A stretch of DNA of 42,295 nucleotides from JACQXM01 sp964569425 (lineage in GTDB: Bacteria > Planctomycetota > Phycisphaerae > UBA1845): NCBI GenBank assembly GCA_964569425.1, contig CAZMVD010000022.1, positions 1 through 42,295 on the forward strand. Reading direction: 5' to 3'. The translations under genes and the position numbers were made by a program. Positions within the stretch are counted from its first letter, which is position 1. Each line of letters starts with the position of its first letter. Below, in pieces: positions 34,160 to 41,832 of this stretch. A model generated the notes under the pieces. That model was not told the DNA's origin and made no database searches. It saw nothing but the letters and a program-made list of their open reading frames with translations.

Positions 34160-34621
34160 CTACGATTCGCCGCCGGTGTCGCGCCACATCGCCAGGGTAA
34201 ACAGGCGGTCTTCTTCACATTCGTGGCGGCGCAGGACCGCAACCAGCTCCCGAATGCGCGCGATACACACGTCCCGATCTTCCACGGGGCGGTCGGCCAT
34301 CGAATCGATACAGCGAACGATGCGATCGCACATCCCCAGGATGCATGAGTGTTCTTCGCTCAGCCGCTTGAGTTCATCCAGCCATTCGGGCGGGATCGGC
34401 GCCGTACTTTCCCCGGTCGAAAGCTGACTTTCGGCATGGTGAAGTCGCACGCGGGCGTGGAGCCGCCGCAGGATTTCTCCCAACGCGGCATAGTGTTTCG
34501 GCGATGCTGCCGTCACGTCGGTCTGGTTGAGCAGCGCTTCGAGTTGAAACAAGGCCGCCTTGATGGAATCGCCGGTAAGGCAGTTCGTGTCACGCGAAGT
34601 CATCGGATCAGTAGTCGTCAT
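34160..34621 (-). CDS. Hemerythrin-like (HHE domain) protein
   Basis: A 153-residue, probably four-helix-bundle protein. Candidate di-iron ligands appear in the family order: LHHAESQL, LSEEHSCILG and LRRHECEEDRLF (HxxxED type). Hemerythrin-like proteins bind O2 or NO, or handle iron; the exact role is unknown. Start 34621 is favoured by AAGAGGTG just upstream on the minus strand; the frame is open back to 34891 but lacks family likeness there. It lies 274 bases downstream of the glycosylase gene stop, in the same direction. Confidence 0.7.
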   Translation of the reverse strand: MTTTDPMTSRDTNCLTGDSIKAALFQLEALLNQTDVTAASPKHYAALGEILRRLHARVRLHHAESQLSTGESTAPIPPEWLDELKRLSEEHSCILGMCDRIVRCIDSMADRPVEDRDVCIARIRELVAVLRRHECEEDRLFTLAMWRDTGGES

Positions 34622-34894
34622 GCCAACACCTCTTGAACCAGGTCTGATATGCAACAGCATAGCCCGAAGCACCGCTGCCGGCGACACCATTGTATGGCGT
34701 GCCGTCCGCCCTGGCAATTCGCCGGCGAGGCAAACCGGCCACAACGTGCCATGATCGCGACTTGGATCTTGGATTGCGTCCATTTCGCCCCGGGATCCGA
34801 GCGCGCGCAACATACCTGCGGCGCTTCGGCGACTGTGGCGCGCAAACCCGGGAATCGATCGTCCCGGTGCGTCGATGATACGCGCCACCATCGA

Positions 34895-35938
34895 TCAGGA
34901 CGCGCGTTTGATCATCCGGCGCGCAGCGCCCGGTGGGCGGCGGCGCGCGCCGGACGCGCGTGCGGCAGGATGCGCGGACGCTTCGCCGGCCAGTCCCGCT
35001 TCCCGCACGATGGTTCGGGCGGTGTCCCAGGTCAGCCAATGCTCGTACCACCACGCCAGGTTCTTCCAGCAGCCAAAACGGGCGTAAGTGGCTTCGATCT
35101 GTTTGAGCGTCGGCCGCCGTCCGTCAAAGTGCGTTCGTGCTACGTGGGCGATCGTGGCACTGTCTATGGACAGCCGGTCATGACGCCCCAGAAAGCTCAA
35201 GAGATAGTGCGCGCTCGACGGGCCGATGCCGCGGATGCCGCGCAACGTCTTCAGAATGTCGTCGCTGCTGACCGACGGATCAGCGGCCATGGCGTCTAGT
35301 CGTTCGGGCGAAAATCGGCCCTCGCAAACCGCGCGGCAGAATTGCAGGATCGAATCGGCCCGGTACCCCACTCGACATACATCCAGCAGATAGCGTTCGC
35401 CGGCGCGGAGAATCTCGCGCGGCGTCGGCCAGGCGTTCAGGTTGGCAAAGTGTCGCAGCGGCGGGCCGAGCTGTCCCAGACGGTTGATCATCTTCACCGC
35501 CTGGGTCCAGTTGACGTTGGTGCACATCAGGGCTTTGACGATGTTCTCCGTCATCGAGGCCGACCGCAGCCCCCGGCCAGTGCCGAGTTGCGGCACAAGT
35601 CGCAGCGCCGGTTCCGACTCGCACATCAGGTAGAACGCAGACAGGTCCCGGTCGAGCCCCAGTACGCACCGAAGGTTTCGCAGGACACGCGACACTTCCT
35701 GATCGCTGGTTGTGTCCGTTTCAATCGTGACGCGCAGCGTCGCCAAACCATTCCCGGCGTCATCATTCTGTACGACCGATACACGGCACGCTCGATCTCC
35801 GGCGCGGTCTATCAGTTGAAAGCACTTGCCGCCTTCGCACCAGCTCATCGGTGCGCACTCGTGCCATCCGTGGCATAGCACCGAGGCCTTAAGCGAAAAA
35901 GGGGCCGGCACCGACATCGATTTCACCACCACGTTCAT
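34895..35938 (-). CDS. HhH-GPD DNA glycosylase (AlkA/OGG-like fold)
   Basis: Base-excision repair glycosylase of 347 residues. The N-terminal beta domain (about 1-110) resembles that of AlkA/OGG1. The helical domain carries the helix-hairpin-helix LRGIRGIGPSSAHYLLS followed by the catalytic Asp in RLSIDSATIAHV. After the hairpin GIG there is Ser where bifunctional OGG1/Nth enzymes have Lys, which suggests a monofunctional AlkA-like enzyme acting on alkylated bases. The C-terminal 35 residues are Arg/Ala-rich and probably disordered or DNA-binding. ATG 35938 has GGAGG 11 bases upstream on the minus strand. Confidence 0.85.
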   Translation of the reverse strand: MNVVVKSMSVPAPFSLKASVLCHGWHECAPMSWCEGGKCFQLIDRAGDRACRVSVVQNDDAGNGLATLRVTIETDTTSDQEVSRVLRNLRCVLGLDRDLSAFYLMCESEPALRLVPQLGTGRGLRSASMTENIVKALMCTNVNWTQAVKMINRLGQLGPPLRHFANLNAWPTPREILRAGERYLLDVCRVGYRADSILQFCRAVCEGRFSPERLDAMAADPSVSSDDILKTLRGIRGIGPSSAHYLLSFLGRHDRLSIDSATIAHVARTHFDGRRPTLKQIEATYARFGCWKNLAWWYEHWLTWDTARTIVREAGLAGEASAHPAARASGARRRPPGAARRMIKRAS

Positions 35939-36239
35939 TTCGGCTGGTTCCTCCGGTTTTCGAGCGGGACAGAGGCTCTGACCGACTCGAACTTCAACCG
36001 ACCATACTCGATCCTTGACGATTCCGCCTATCAGATTCGTGCCCGGACTTGAAGCGGTGCCTCTGAATCAAGCCCCGATGACGGCCCTTCCAACTGAGTA
36101 CCGCGGGCAATTCGTAACGGATCGGTTAAGATTTTTTTTGAGATTCCTGACCAAATTCACTGTTAATCGTTTGTTGAAATAACTTGTAGCGTGAGCGTAA
36201 CCTGCGGAACGGCAATAACTTGAGGTCGATGCGCTTTTT

Positions 36240-36266
36240 TTGTCCACAGCCTTGCAGCTATCCACA
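36240..36266 (+). promoter_or_regulatory. Two DnaA-box-like sites upstream of nrdJ
   Basis: TTGTCCACA (36240-36248) and CTATCCACA (36258-36266) each match the DnaA box TTATCCACA at 8 of 9 positions, in the same orientation and 18 bases apart. The second overlaps the first NrdR box. E. coli nrdAB also has DnaA boxes in its promoter. Confidence 0.5.
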
Positions 36267-36310
36267 CAATATATGGGTGATTTTCCTTGACGGTGTCCAA
36301 TCCATGGGGT
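36264..36310 (+). promoter_or_regulatory. Pair of NrdR boxes
   Basis: ACACAATATATGGGTG (36264-36279) and GTCCAATCCATGGGGT (36295-36310) resemble the NrdR consensus acaCwAtATaTwGtgt. They are 31 bases apart centre to centre, the spacing typical of NrdR box pairs. The second is the weaker match but lies exactly between the -35 and -10 of the nrdJ promoter. NrdR represses ribonucleotide reductase genes when dATP is plentiful. The regulator gene itself is not in the window. Confidence 0.7.
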
Positions 36311-36315
36311 AATAT
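36287..36315 (+). promoter_or_regulatory. nrdJ promoter (sigma-70 type)
   Basis: TTGACG (36287-36292), 17 bases, then TAATAT (36310-36315). Start of transcription is expected near 36322, leaving a leader of about 210 bases. An NrdR box covers the spacer. Confidence 0.7.
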
Positions 36316-36534
36316 TAGGTTCACGCAGAGGAAAACGTGCAGTGAATCGATACCCTTCAGGTCCGATAGTAACCGCGATGACGTGGTATTTGAAGCATGG
36401 GCCGAGTAGATAAGTCGAAGTGCGATGGCGAGGTCGCCGCAATGGATCTTCGGGTGGTTGTGGTTGCGCTGGCGGTTTTTGGCGGTAAGTAACGCAAGCA
36501 AGCTCTGAAAAGAGACCGGTGGAGGCGTAAGTTC

Positions 36535-39249
36535 ATGTCGCAGGCGGTGATCAAGGACCAGCAACTGAGCGTAACGGACGACGCCCAGGAGCCGACGCTA
36601 GGGCTCTCAGAAAACGCAGTGCGAGTCCTTCGGGCGCGGTATTTGAAGAAGGACGAGCGCGGTCGGTGCACGGAGTCGCCGGCAGACCTGTTCCGTCGCG
36701 TGGCGGGTGCCATTGCCGACGCAGAATTGGTCTTCAGCCCCGACCCCGGCAACCGCAGCGAGTGGGAGGATCGGTTTTACTCTCTGATGGTTTCCCGGCG
36801 GTTCATGCCCAACAGCCCGACGCTGATGAACGCGGGGCGCGAAATGGGCATGTTGAGCGCGTGCTTCGTGCTCCCTGTGCCGGACAGCATTGAGGGTATC
36901 TTCGATTCCATCAAGCACACGGCCTTGATCCAGAAAGCCGGCGGTGGAACCGGCTTCGCTTTCGATGAGCTGCGCCCCACCGGTGACTATATCAGCAGTT
37001 CGGGCGGCACCACCAGCGGTCCGATTTCTTTTTGGCGTGCCTTCAGCGAGGCGACCAACGCGATCCAGCAGGGGGCGTTCCGTCGCGGCGCCAACATGGG
37101 CATGACGAACATCCATCATCCCGACATTCTCAAGTTTCTTCACGCCAAGGAAGACCTGAGCCAATTCACCAATTACAACATCTCCGTCAAAGTAACCGAC
37201 GAGTGGATGGAGTCCTATTTGGCCGATCCGCGCGCGGCGCACGTGGTGATCAATCCGCGGAATGGGCGGCGCTTCTACATGCCCAAGGACCTTGCGATTT
37301 GGGAGTACGACATTCGATCGCTCATTCCGGCCGAGGCGGCCGAGGCGCTCTCAACCCGAACCGATGCTGCAATGCCCCAGGGCCGGGCGGCGGCCACGGC
37401 TGTTCGGCTCATCGCAGATGGCCGGGTGGTGGAAGTTTACTCGCGGCAGGATTTCTGGGACATCATCATCCACAACGCCCACCGAACCGGGGAGCCCGGC
37501 GTGGTGTTCATCGATCGCATCAACGAGGCAAACCCCACGCCGCACGTGGGCAGCATCCAGGCAACCAACCCCTGCGGCGAACAGCCGTTGCTGCCTTACG
37601 AAGCGTGCAATCTGGGGAGCATCAATCTGGCGGAATTCGTGCATGTCGCCCGGGACGGCTCACCGGAAGTGGACTGGGATGCGCTGCGTGTCACGGTCCA
37701 CGAAAGTACCCGTTTCCTGGACAACGTCATCGATGCCAATCGGTATCCGCTTCCCGAGATTGACAAGGTCTGCAAGGCCAATCGCAAGATCGGATTGGGC
37801 ATCATGGGCTTTGCCGACGCCTTGTTCAAACTCGGCGTCGCCTACAACAGTGAAGAGGGTGTCGCCTGGGGCGAGCGCTTCATGGAATTCGTCGACGACG
37901 AGTCGCATAACTACAGCGAGAAACTGGCCCGCGAGCGGGGCTCCTTCCCCAATTGGAAAGGCAGCTTGTACGACACCCGGTTCGGCCGACCGATGCGCAA
38001 TGCCACTTGCAGCACCGTCGCTCCGACCGGGACCATCAGCATCATCGCGGGCTGCTCCGGCGGCATCGAACCGCTTTACAGTTTGGCTTTCTTTCGCAAT
38101 GTCCTGCGCGGGCAGGATGAAGGCAAGTCGCCCATGGTCGAAATGAACCCCATTTTTGAGTCCGTGGCACGGGAACGGGGTTTCCATAGCGAGGGGCTGA
38201 TGGAGCGCATTGCCACGGATGGCACCCTCGCCAATCTTTCCGAGGTTCCGGGGGACGTGAAGCGTGTGTTTGCGTGTGCACACGACATCGCTCCGGAATG
38301 GCACATGCAGATGCAGGCCGCCTTTCAGCGGCATTGCGATGCCTCCATTTCCAAGACCATCAATTTCTCAGAAGCCGCAACGGCGGAAGATGTCGAAAAG
38401 ATCTACCGCATGGCGTATGAGTTGCGCTGCAAGGGCGTGACCGTGTACCGCAACGGCTGCCGAAAACACCAGCCCATGGCGCTCAAGAACAGCGACAAAA
38501 CCCATCAGAAATCCGTCGCTGGGGACGCCGAAGACGTCCATGCCGAGTCGGGCGCTGCCGTTCCGCGCGAGCTCGAACCGGCTGTGTTGCCCGAAATCAT
38601 GAGTGGCATTCGAATTCGCCAGCTCACGCCGTTTGGCAACATGCACATCAACATCACCTTGGATCCGCGAACCGGGCGCGAGATGGAAGTGTTCGCCCAG
38701 CTTGGAAAGGGCGGCGATCTTGCCAACAGTGACCTGGAAGCGATCTGCCGCATGATCAGCCTCTGGCTTCGGGCCGGCGGAACGCTCAATCACGTGGTGC
38801 GCCAACTCCACTCGATCGGCTCGAGTTTGCAGGTGAGCACCAAGGAGGGCAAGATCATGAGCCTTGGTGACGGGCTCGCGCGGGCCCTCAAGCGCTACCT
38901 GCGGGCAAAGCAAGAGCACGGCTTGCGCGCCTTGCTTACCGGGGAGACGGATGGCGAGGTGACCGGCCGAAAGGCGCCGCACCAATCCCCCGGAAACGGG
39001 ACCAATGGAGCCAACGGCAAGGGAGGCGGTTCGGGCCCGAACGGCCATGGCTCCGCTGCGACGGTCGCTCCGGCGGTCGAGCTGCCGAAGGGAGAACGGG
39101 TGGCGGTTAAGGTCCCGTCTCGACTGGAAGCACGCGGAATTCAGTGGCAACAGACACAGTACAAGGTAATTTGCCCAGATTGCCAAAGTCCTTTGCGGTT
39201 TAGCGAAGGTTGTGTCGCTTGTGACGCATGCGGATTTTCCAAGTGTTGA
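36535..39249 (+). CDS. nrdJ: Adenosylcobalamin-dependent ribonucleoside reductase (class II)
   Basis: Makes deoxyribonucleotides without needing oxygen, using a cobalamin radical. The 904 residues show the class II core: redox Cys 110 (SACFVLP), QKAGGGTGFAFDELRP, the radical site N345-P-C347-G-E349, and redox Cys 358 (EACNLGSINL). The 11-residue spacing of Cys 347 and 358 equals that of the Thermotoga enzyme. After a linker comes a TSCPD-type domain (about 685-790; TPFGNMHINITLD). A Gly/Asn-rich linker (about 815-845) leads to a C-terminal zinc/redox tail with Cys in CPDC and CDACGFSKC. There is no ATP-cone at the N-terminus. ATG 36535 has GGAGG at 36521-36525. Confidence 0.95.
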   Translation: MSQAVIKDQQLSVTDDAQEPTLGLSENAVRVLRARYLKKDERGRCTESPADLFRRVAGAIADAELVFSPDPGNRSEWEDRFYSLMVSRRFMPNSPTLMNAGREMGMLSACFVLPVPDSIEGIFDSIKHTALIQKAGGGTGFAFDELRPTGDYISSSGGTTSGPISFWRAFSEATNAIQQGAFRRGANMGMTNIHHPDILKFLHAKEDLSQFTNYNISVKVTDEWMESYLADPRAAHVVINPRNGRRFYMPKDLAIWEYDIRSLIPAEAAEALSTRTDAAMPQGRAAATAVRLIADGRVVEVYSRQDFWDIIIHNAHRTGEPGVVFIDRINEANPTPHVGSIQATNPCGEQPLLPYEACNLGSINLAEFVHVARDGSPEVDWDALRVTVHESTRFLDNVIDANRYPLPEIDKVCKANRKIGLGIMGFADALFKLGVAYNSEEGVAWGERFMEFVDDESHNYSEKLARERGSFPNWKGSLYDTRFGRPMRNATCSTVAPTGTISIIAGCSGGIEPLYSLAFFRNVLRGQDEGKSPMVEMNPIFESVARERGFHSEGLMERIATDGTLANLSEVPGDVKRVFACAHDIAPEWHMQMQAAFQRHCDASISKTINFSEAATAEDVEKIYRMAYELRCKGVTVYRNGCRKHQPMALKNSDKTHQKSVAGDAEDVHAESGAAVPRELEPAVLPEIMSGIRIRQLTPFGNMHINITLDPRTGREMEVFAQLGKGGDLANSDLEAICRMISLWLRAGGTLNHVVRQLHSIGSSLQVSTKEGKIMSLGDGLARALKRYLRAKQEHGLRALLTGETDGEVTGRKAPHQSPGNGTNGANGKGGGSGPNGHGSAATVAPAVELPKGERVAVKVPSRLEARGIQWQQTQYKVICPDCQSPLRFSEGCVACDACGFSKC

Positions 39250-39289
39250 AATCGGGAATCTGTCCGGTAAAATAACTGATGCCGTGCAC

Positions 39290-39319
39290 TTGGCGGTCCT
39301 GAGGTTCGTAGAATATAAT
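39290..39319 (+). promoter_or_regulatory. Promoter of the candidate leader/small RNA
   Basis: TTGGCG (39290-39295), 18 bases, then a perfect TATAAT (39314-39319). Transcription would start near 39326. Confidence 0.6.
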
Positions 39320-39325
39320 GTTGAC

Positions 39326-39518
39326 GAATCAAAGGATTGGGGTGCTTTCGGTCGATAGTTAATGGTGTTGGGCTGAACCGCTATGCCCGGCGGCATGGCG
39401 GAGGCCGGTAGCGGCTTAGGATTATACCGGAGGTTGCCGATAGCCAGATAGAAGTACCAGGCTTCTTTCCCCTCCGGAAAGCACCGTTTCGCCTTCGGGC
39501 GAGCGGTGCTTTCTTTTT
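39326..39518 (+). ncRNA. Candidate riboswitch/attenuator or small RNA
   Basis: From the expected start near 39326 to the terminator the RNA is about 193 nt. Stems seen by eye: P1, GGTGCTTTC (39341-39349) with GAAAGCACC (39477-39485), extendable by 2 pairs past a bulge; P2, a 10-base hairpin at 39378-39401 with loop CGGC; P3, CCGGTA (39405-39410) with TACCGG (39425-39430); P4, AGAAG (39450-39454) with CTTCT (39462-39466). P1 uses the 5' arm of the terminator hairpin, so P1 and the terminator exclude each other, which is the hallmark of a transcription-attenuating leader. I do not recognise the aptamer class. It could act on nhaD, 500 bases further on, or be a free small RNA. Confidence 0.5.
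39477..39518 (+). terminator. Strong intrinsic terminator
   Basis: GAAAGCACCG (39477-39486) pairs perfectly with CGGTGCTTTC (39504-39513). An inner stem TCGCC-TTCG-GGCGA extends it, and T5 follows (39514-39518). It may end nrdJ transcripts, the candidate leader RNA, or both. Confidence 0.85.
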
Positions 39519-40020
39519 GGGGAAGGGTTACGCTTCAGTCGCAGGAGTGACAATTGCGCGTCGCGACCCTCGGGGCTACAAACCTGGCGTCGACCAAGTT
39601 TTTTCAACGTACCGAGCAGAGCCGGTCCCCGCTTTTCAAGTTTGTCTTCGGCTGCCCCAGATGGCCCATGGTCCGAGATTGTGCCGCACCGTAACTGCGG
39701 TGAGGCTGACACGTATCGTCTCAGAAAACTCCGCAGTCGGTTGCGGTAGACGCTTCCCTGGTTTTCGGACATGATCCCGCACCAGGAGCAGGTGGCCGGT
39801 CTTCGGCGCGGATGACCGGTTCACCGCTCGGTTACAAGAACACGCTTCGTGGGATTGCCGATAGCAGCGAAGAATCGGTGCCGATCCCGCGTAAGGCGAT
39901 CCGACGACGTTTCGGCTTCGCCAGAAGCTGTCGGAAACAGTTGTCGTCTCGAACGTTGGGAACGGTCATCGATCCGCGATTGTCAGCGGTTCTCGATACC
40001 GATTCCGGGCGGAGACGACT

Positions 40021-41517
40021 ATGACGGAAATCAACCTGGCCATGGGACATGCGCACGGGCATGACGAACATAAGATTTCGACCCTTCAATGGGTTTCGAT
40101 GGCCCTGGCGGCGCTCGCGCTGGCGTTGCTGATGCATCATTCCTTCACCACGCCGCACGCGCCGGTTGGACACGGCCACGATGCCCATGCGCACGCCCCG
40201 GGCCTGATTTCGATCCTTCCGTTCGCGGGCATCCTGCTGTGCATTGCGGTGTTTCCGCTGGTTCCGTCGATCGCCCACTGGTGGGAAAGCAACAAGCACC
40301 GCCTGGTGGTTTCGGTTTGTTTTGCTGCGGTCACGCTGTTGTATTACGAGGCCGCGTTCGGCGCCGTAAAGGTCGTCAAGGTGCTCGAACACGCGATTCT
40401 CGATGAGTACATTCCGTTCATCGTGCTGTTGTTCGCGCTCTACGTGATCAGCGGCGGCATTTCGCTGCGCGGCGATCTGGCCGCCCACCCCGCTACGAAT
40501 ACGGCGTTCCTCGCCGTCGGTGCCTTGATCGCCAGCTTCGTGGGGACCACCGGTGCGAGCATGTTGCTGATTCGCCCGCTGCTTCAGACCAACGCCGAGC
40601 GCAAGCACGTCAAGCACACGGTTATTTTCTTTATCTTTCTGGTCAGCAACATCGGTGGGTGTTTGCTGCCCATCGGTGATCCACCGCTGTTTCTCGGTTA
40701 CTTGAAGGGCGTTCCTTTCCTGTGGACACTGCACCTCTGGAAGGAATGGGCGGTCTTGTGCGTTGTTTTGTTGGTCGTTTACTACGTCTGGGATACCATC
40801 GCCTACCGCCACGAGCAAGTCAGGGACATCGCCCGCGATGAGACCCGCAAGTCGCCCTTGACCATGAAGGGCGGCCTCAACCTCGTGTTCCTGATCGGCG
40901 TTGTCCTGTGCGTCGGGCTGGTCAAACCCGGAGAGCCGCTGCCGCTCGTCGGCATGAAGGCGTTTCCGTACCTGCGCGAGCTGCTGATGTTCGCCCTGGT
41001 CGGACTGTCGCTTCTGATGACACCTGCGGGGGTGCGCAGTGCCAACAAGTTCAATTATCACGCGATACTCGAAGTGGCCGCACTGTTCATCGGGATCTTC
41101 ATCTGTATGCAGGGACCGCTGGAGATTCTCCAGGCCAGCGGAGATTCCATCGGGCAGGTGCTCGATAAGCCGTGGAAGTTCTTCTGGGTCACCGGGGCGT
41201 TATCGAGCTTCCTGGACAACGCGCCGACGTACCTGGTGTTCTTCCAGATCGCCAACGCGATGACCCATGAGGCCGGCCCCGGCGTTTTCCAGCTCGTCGA
41301 CGGCAACTTCATCCGCCAGGACCTGCTGGTGGCCATTTCCCTGGGCGCGGTGTTCATGGGCGCCATGACCTACATCGGCAACGGTCCGAATTTCATGGTC
41401 AAGAGCATTGCCGAACAGTCTGGTATCCGAATGCCCAGCTTCTTCGGTTTCATGGTGTACAGCGTGGGAATATTGGCGCCGGTCTTCATCGTTGTTACTT
41501 ACGTATTCTTGCGGTAG
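40021..41517 (+). CDS. nhaD: NhaD-type Na+/H+ antiporter
   Basis: A 498-residue inner-membrane antiporter of the NhaD/ion-transporter superfamily with about twelve helices. It shows the characteristic ISGGISLRGDLAAHPATNTAFLA in its first half, VGTTGASMLLIRPLL, NIGGCLLPIGDPPLFLGYLKGVPF with the acidic core residue, and SSFLDNAPTYLVFF in the second half. Its N-terminal 60 residues are unusually His-rich in two stretches (GHAHGHDEH and HGHDAHAHAPG) on either side of the first helix. It probably exports Na+ (or Li+) in exchange for protons. ATG 40021 has GGAG at 40011-40014. A structured RNA with a terminator lies in the long region upstream. Confidence 0.88.
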   Translation: MTEINLAMGHAHGHDEHKISTLQWVSMALAALALALLMHHSFTTPHAPVGHGHDAHAHAPGLISILPFAGILLCIAVFPLVPSIAHWWESNKHRLVVSVCFAAVTLLYYEAAFGAVKVVKVLEHAILDEYIPFIVLLFALYVISGGISLRGDLAAHPATNTAFLAVGALIASFVGTTGASMLLIRPLLQTNAERKHVKHTVIFFIFLVSNIGGCLLPIGDPPLFLGYLKGVPFLWTLHLWKEWAVLCVVLLVVYYVWDTIAYRHEQVRDIARDETRKSPLTMKGGLNLVFLIGVVLCVGLVKPGEPLPLVGMKAFPYLRELLMFALVGLSLLMTPAGVRSANKFNYHAILEVAALFIGIFICMQGPLEILQASGDSIGQVLDKPWKFFWVTGALSSFLDNAPTYLVFFQIANAMTHEAGPGVFQLVDGNFIRQDLLVAISLGAVFMGAMTYIGNGPNFMVKSIAEQSGIRMPSFFGFMVYSVGILAPVFIVVTYVFLR

Positions 41518-41561
41518 CCGCGGATGATTCGTGGTATCCGCTCGGAGAGAGAGGGTGGGGA

Positions 41562-41750
41562 ATGCTGGTTCGTTTTGACTGCCCGGCGTGCGGCGGGTCG
41601 CACTCGTTCGACATGCCGGAAACCACCGTGCACATGACCTGTTCGCGAACGCGCAAGACGTTACAACTCCGCCTGACCAAGGGCGGCGATGTGCGCAGCG
41701 CAGTCGTCGGCGAAGAGGGAATTGCGGCCGCCGACGAGCAGGAGACCTGA
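41562..41750 (+). CDS. Small Cys-containing (zinc-ribbon-like) protein
   Basis: A 62-residue protein with FDCPACGG at residues 5-12 and a later HMTCSRTRK. Only three Cys and nearby His are available, so a full zinc ribbon would need His or Asp as fourth ligand, or the knuckle is degenerate. No family is recognised. ATG 41562 follows a GAGGGTGGGG tract. It lies 44 bases after nhaD on the same strand. Confidence 0.6.
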   Translation: MLVRFDCPACGGSHSFDMPETTVHMTCSRTRKTLQLRLTKGGDVRSAVVGEEGIAAADEQET

Positions 41751-41832
41751 GGGCACGCCGGTCATGCCATAAGTGCTCGGAGCGGCGTTTGCGCTGCGGG
41801 ATGATGCCGGCGACAGAGAATGCCTCGAACCC

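Larger units (their letters stand above)
35939..36534. other. Regulatory region between the glycosylase gene and nrdJ
   Basis: About 600 bases without a supported gene. It holds DnaA-box-like sites (36240-36266), an NrdR-box pair (36264-36310), a sigma-70 promoter (36287-36315) and about 210 bases of leader. A T8 run at 36132-36139 lacks a convincing stem. A 27-codon Trp-rich frame (36425-36508) is noted but not called as a gene. Confidence 0.7.
39250..40020. other. Long intergenic region with a candidate regulatory RNA ahead of nhaD
   Basis: No protein gene is supported. It contains a promoter (39290-39319), a structured RNA ending in an intrinsic terminator (to 39518), and a second imperfect hairpin at 39851-39888. 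The 11-mer TTGCCGATAGC occurs twice (39434-39444 and 39855-39865). A 70-codon frame from 39812 ends at 40024, overlapping the nhaD ATG by 4 bases, but has no ribosome-binding site and no protein-like composition. Confidence 0.6.

Noticed and set aside
36132..36139. T8 run as an intrinsic terminator
   Set aside because: Only a 4-base stem precedes it and no plus-strand gene lies upstream.
36425..36508. 27-codon Trp-rich leader frame (WIFGWLWLRWRF)
   Set aside because: No good ribosome-binding site and no known link of Trp to nrdJ; a second overlapping frame is equally open, so chance is likely.
39425..39445. Resemblance to the 3' part of the c-di-GMP-I riboswitch (GGTTGCCGAT)
   Set aside because: The other required conserved blocks of that class (GCAAACC and GACGCAAAGCC) are missing.
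39422..39772. Minus-strand frame of 116 codons
   Set aside because: It crosses the terminator hairpin and has no protein-like motifs.
39812..40024. 70-codon frame overlapping the nhaD start by ATGA
   Set aside because: The overlap is suggestive of coupling, but there is no ribosome-binding site and the composition is Arg/Ser-rich without motifs.
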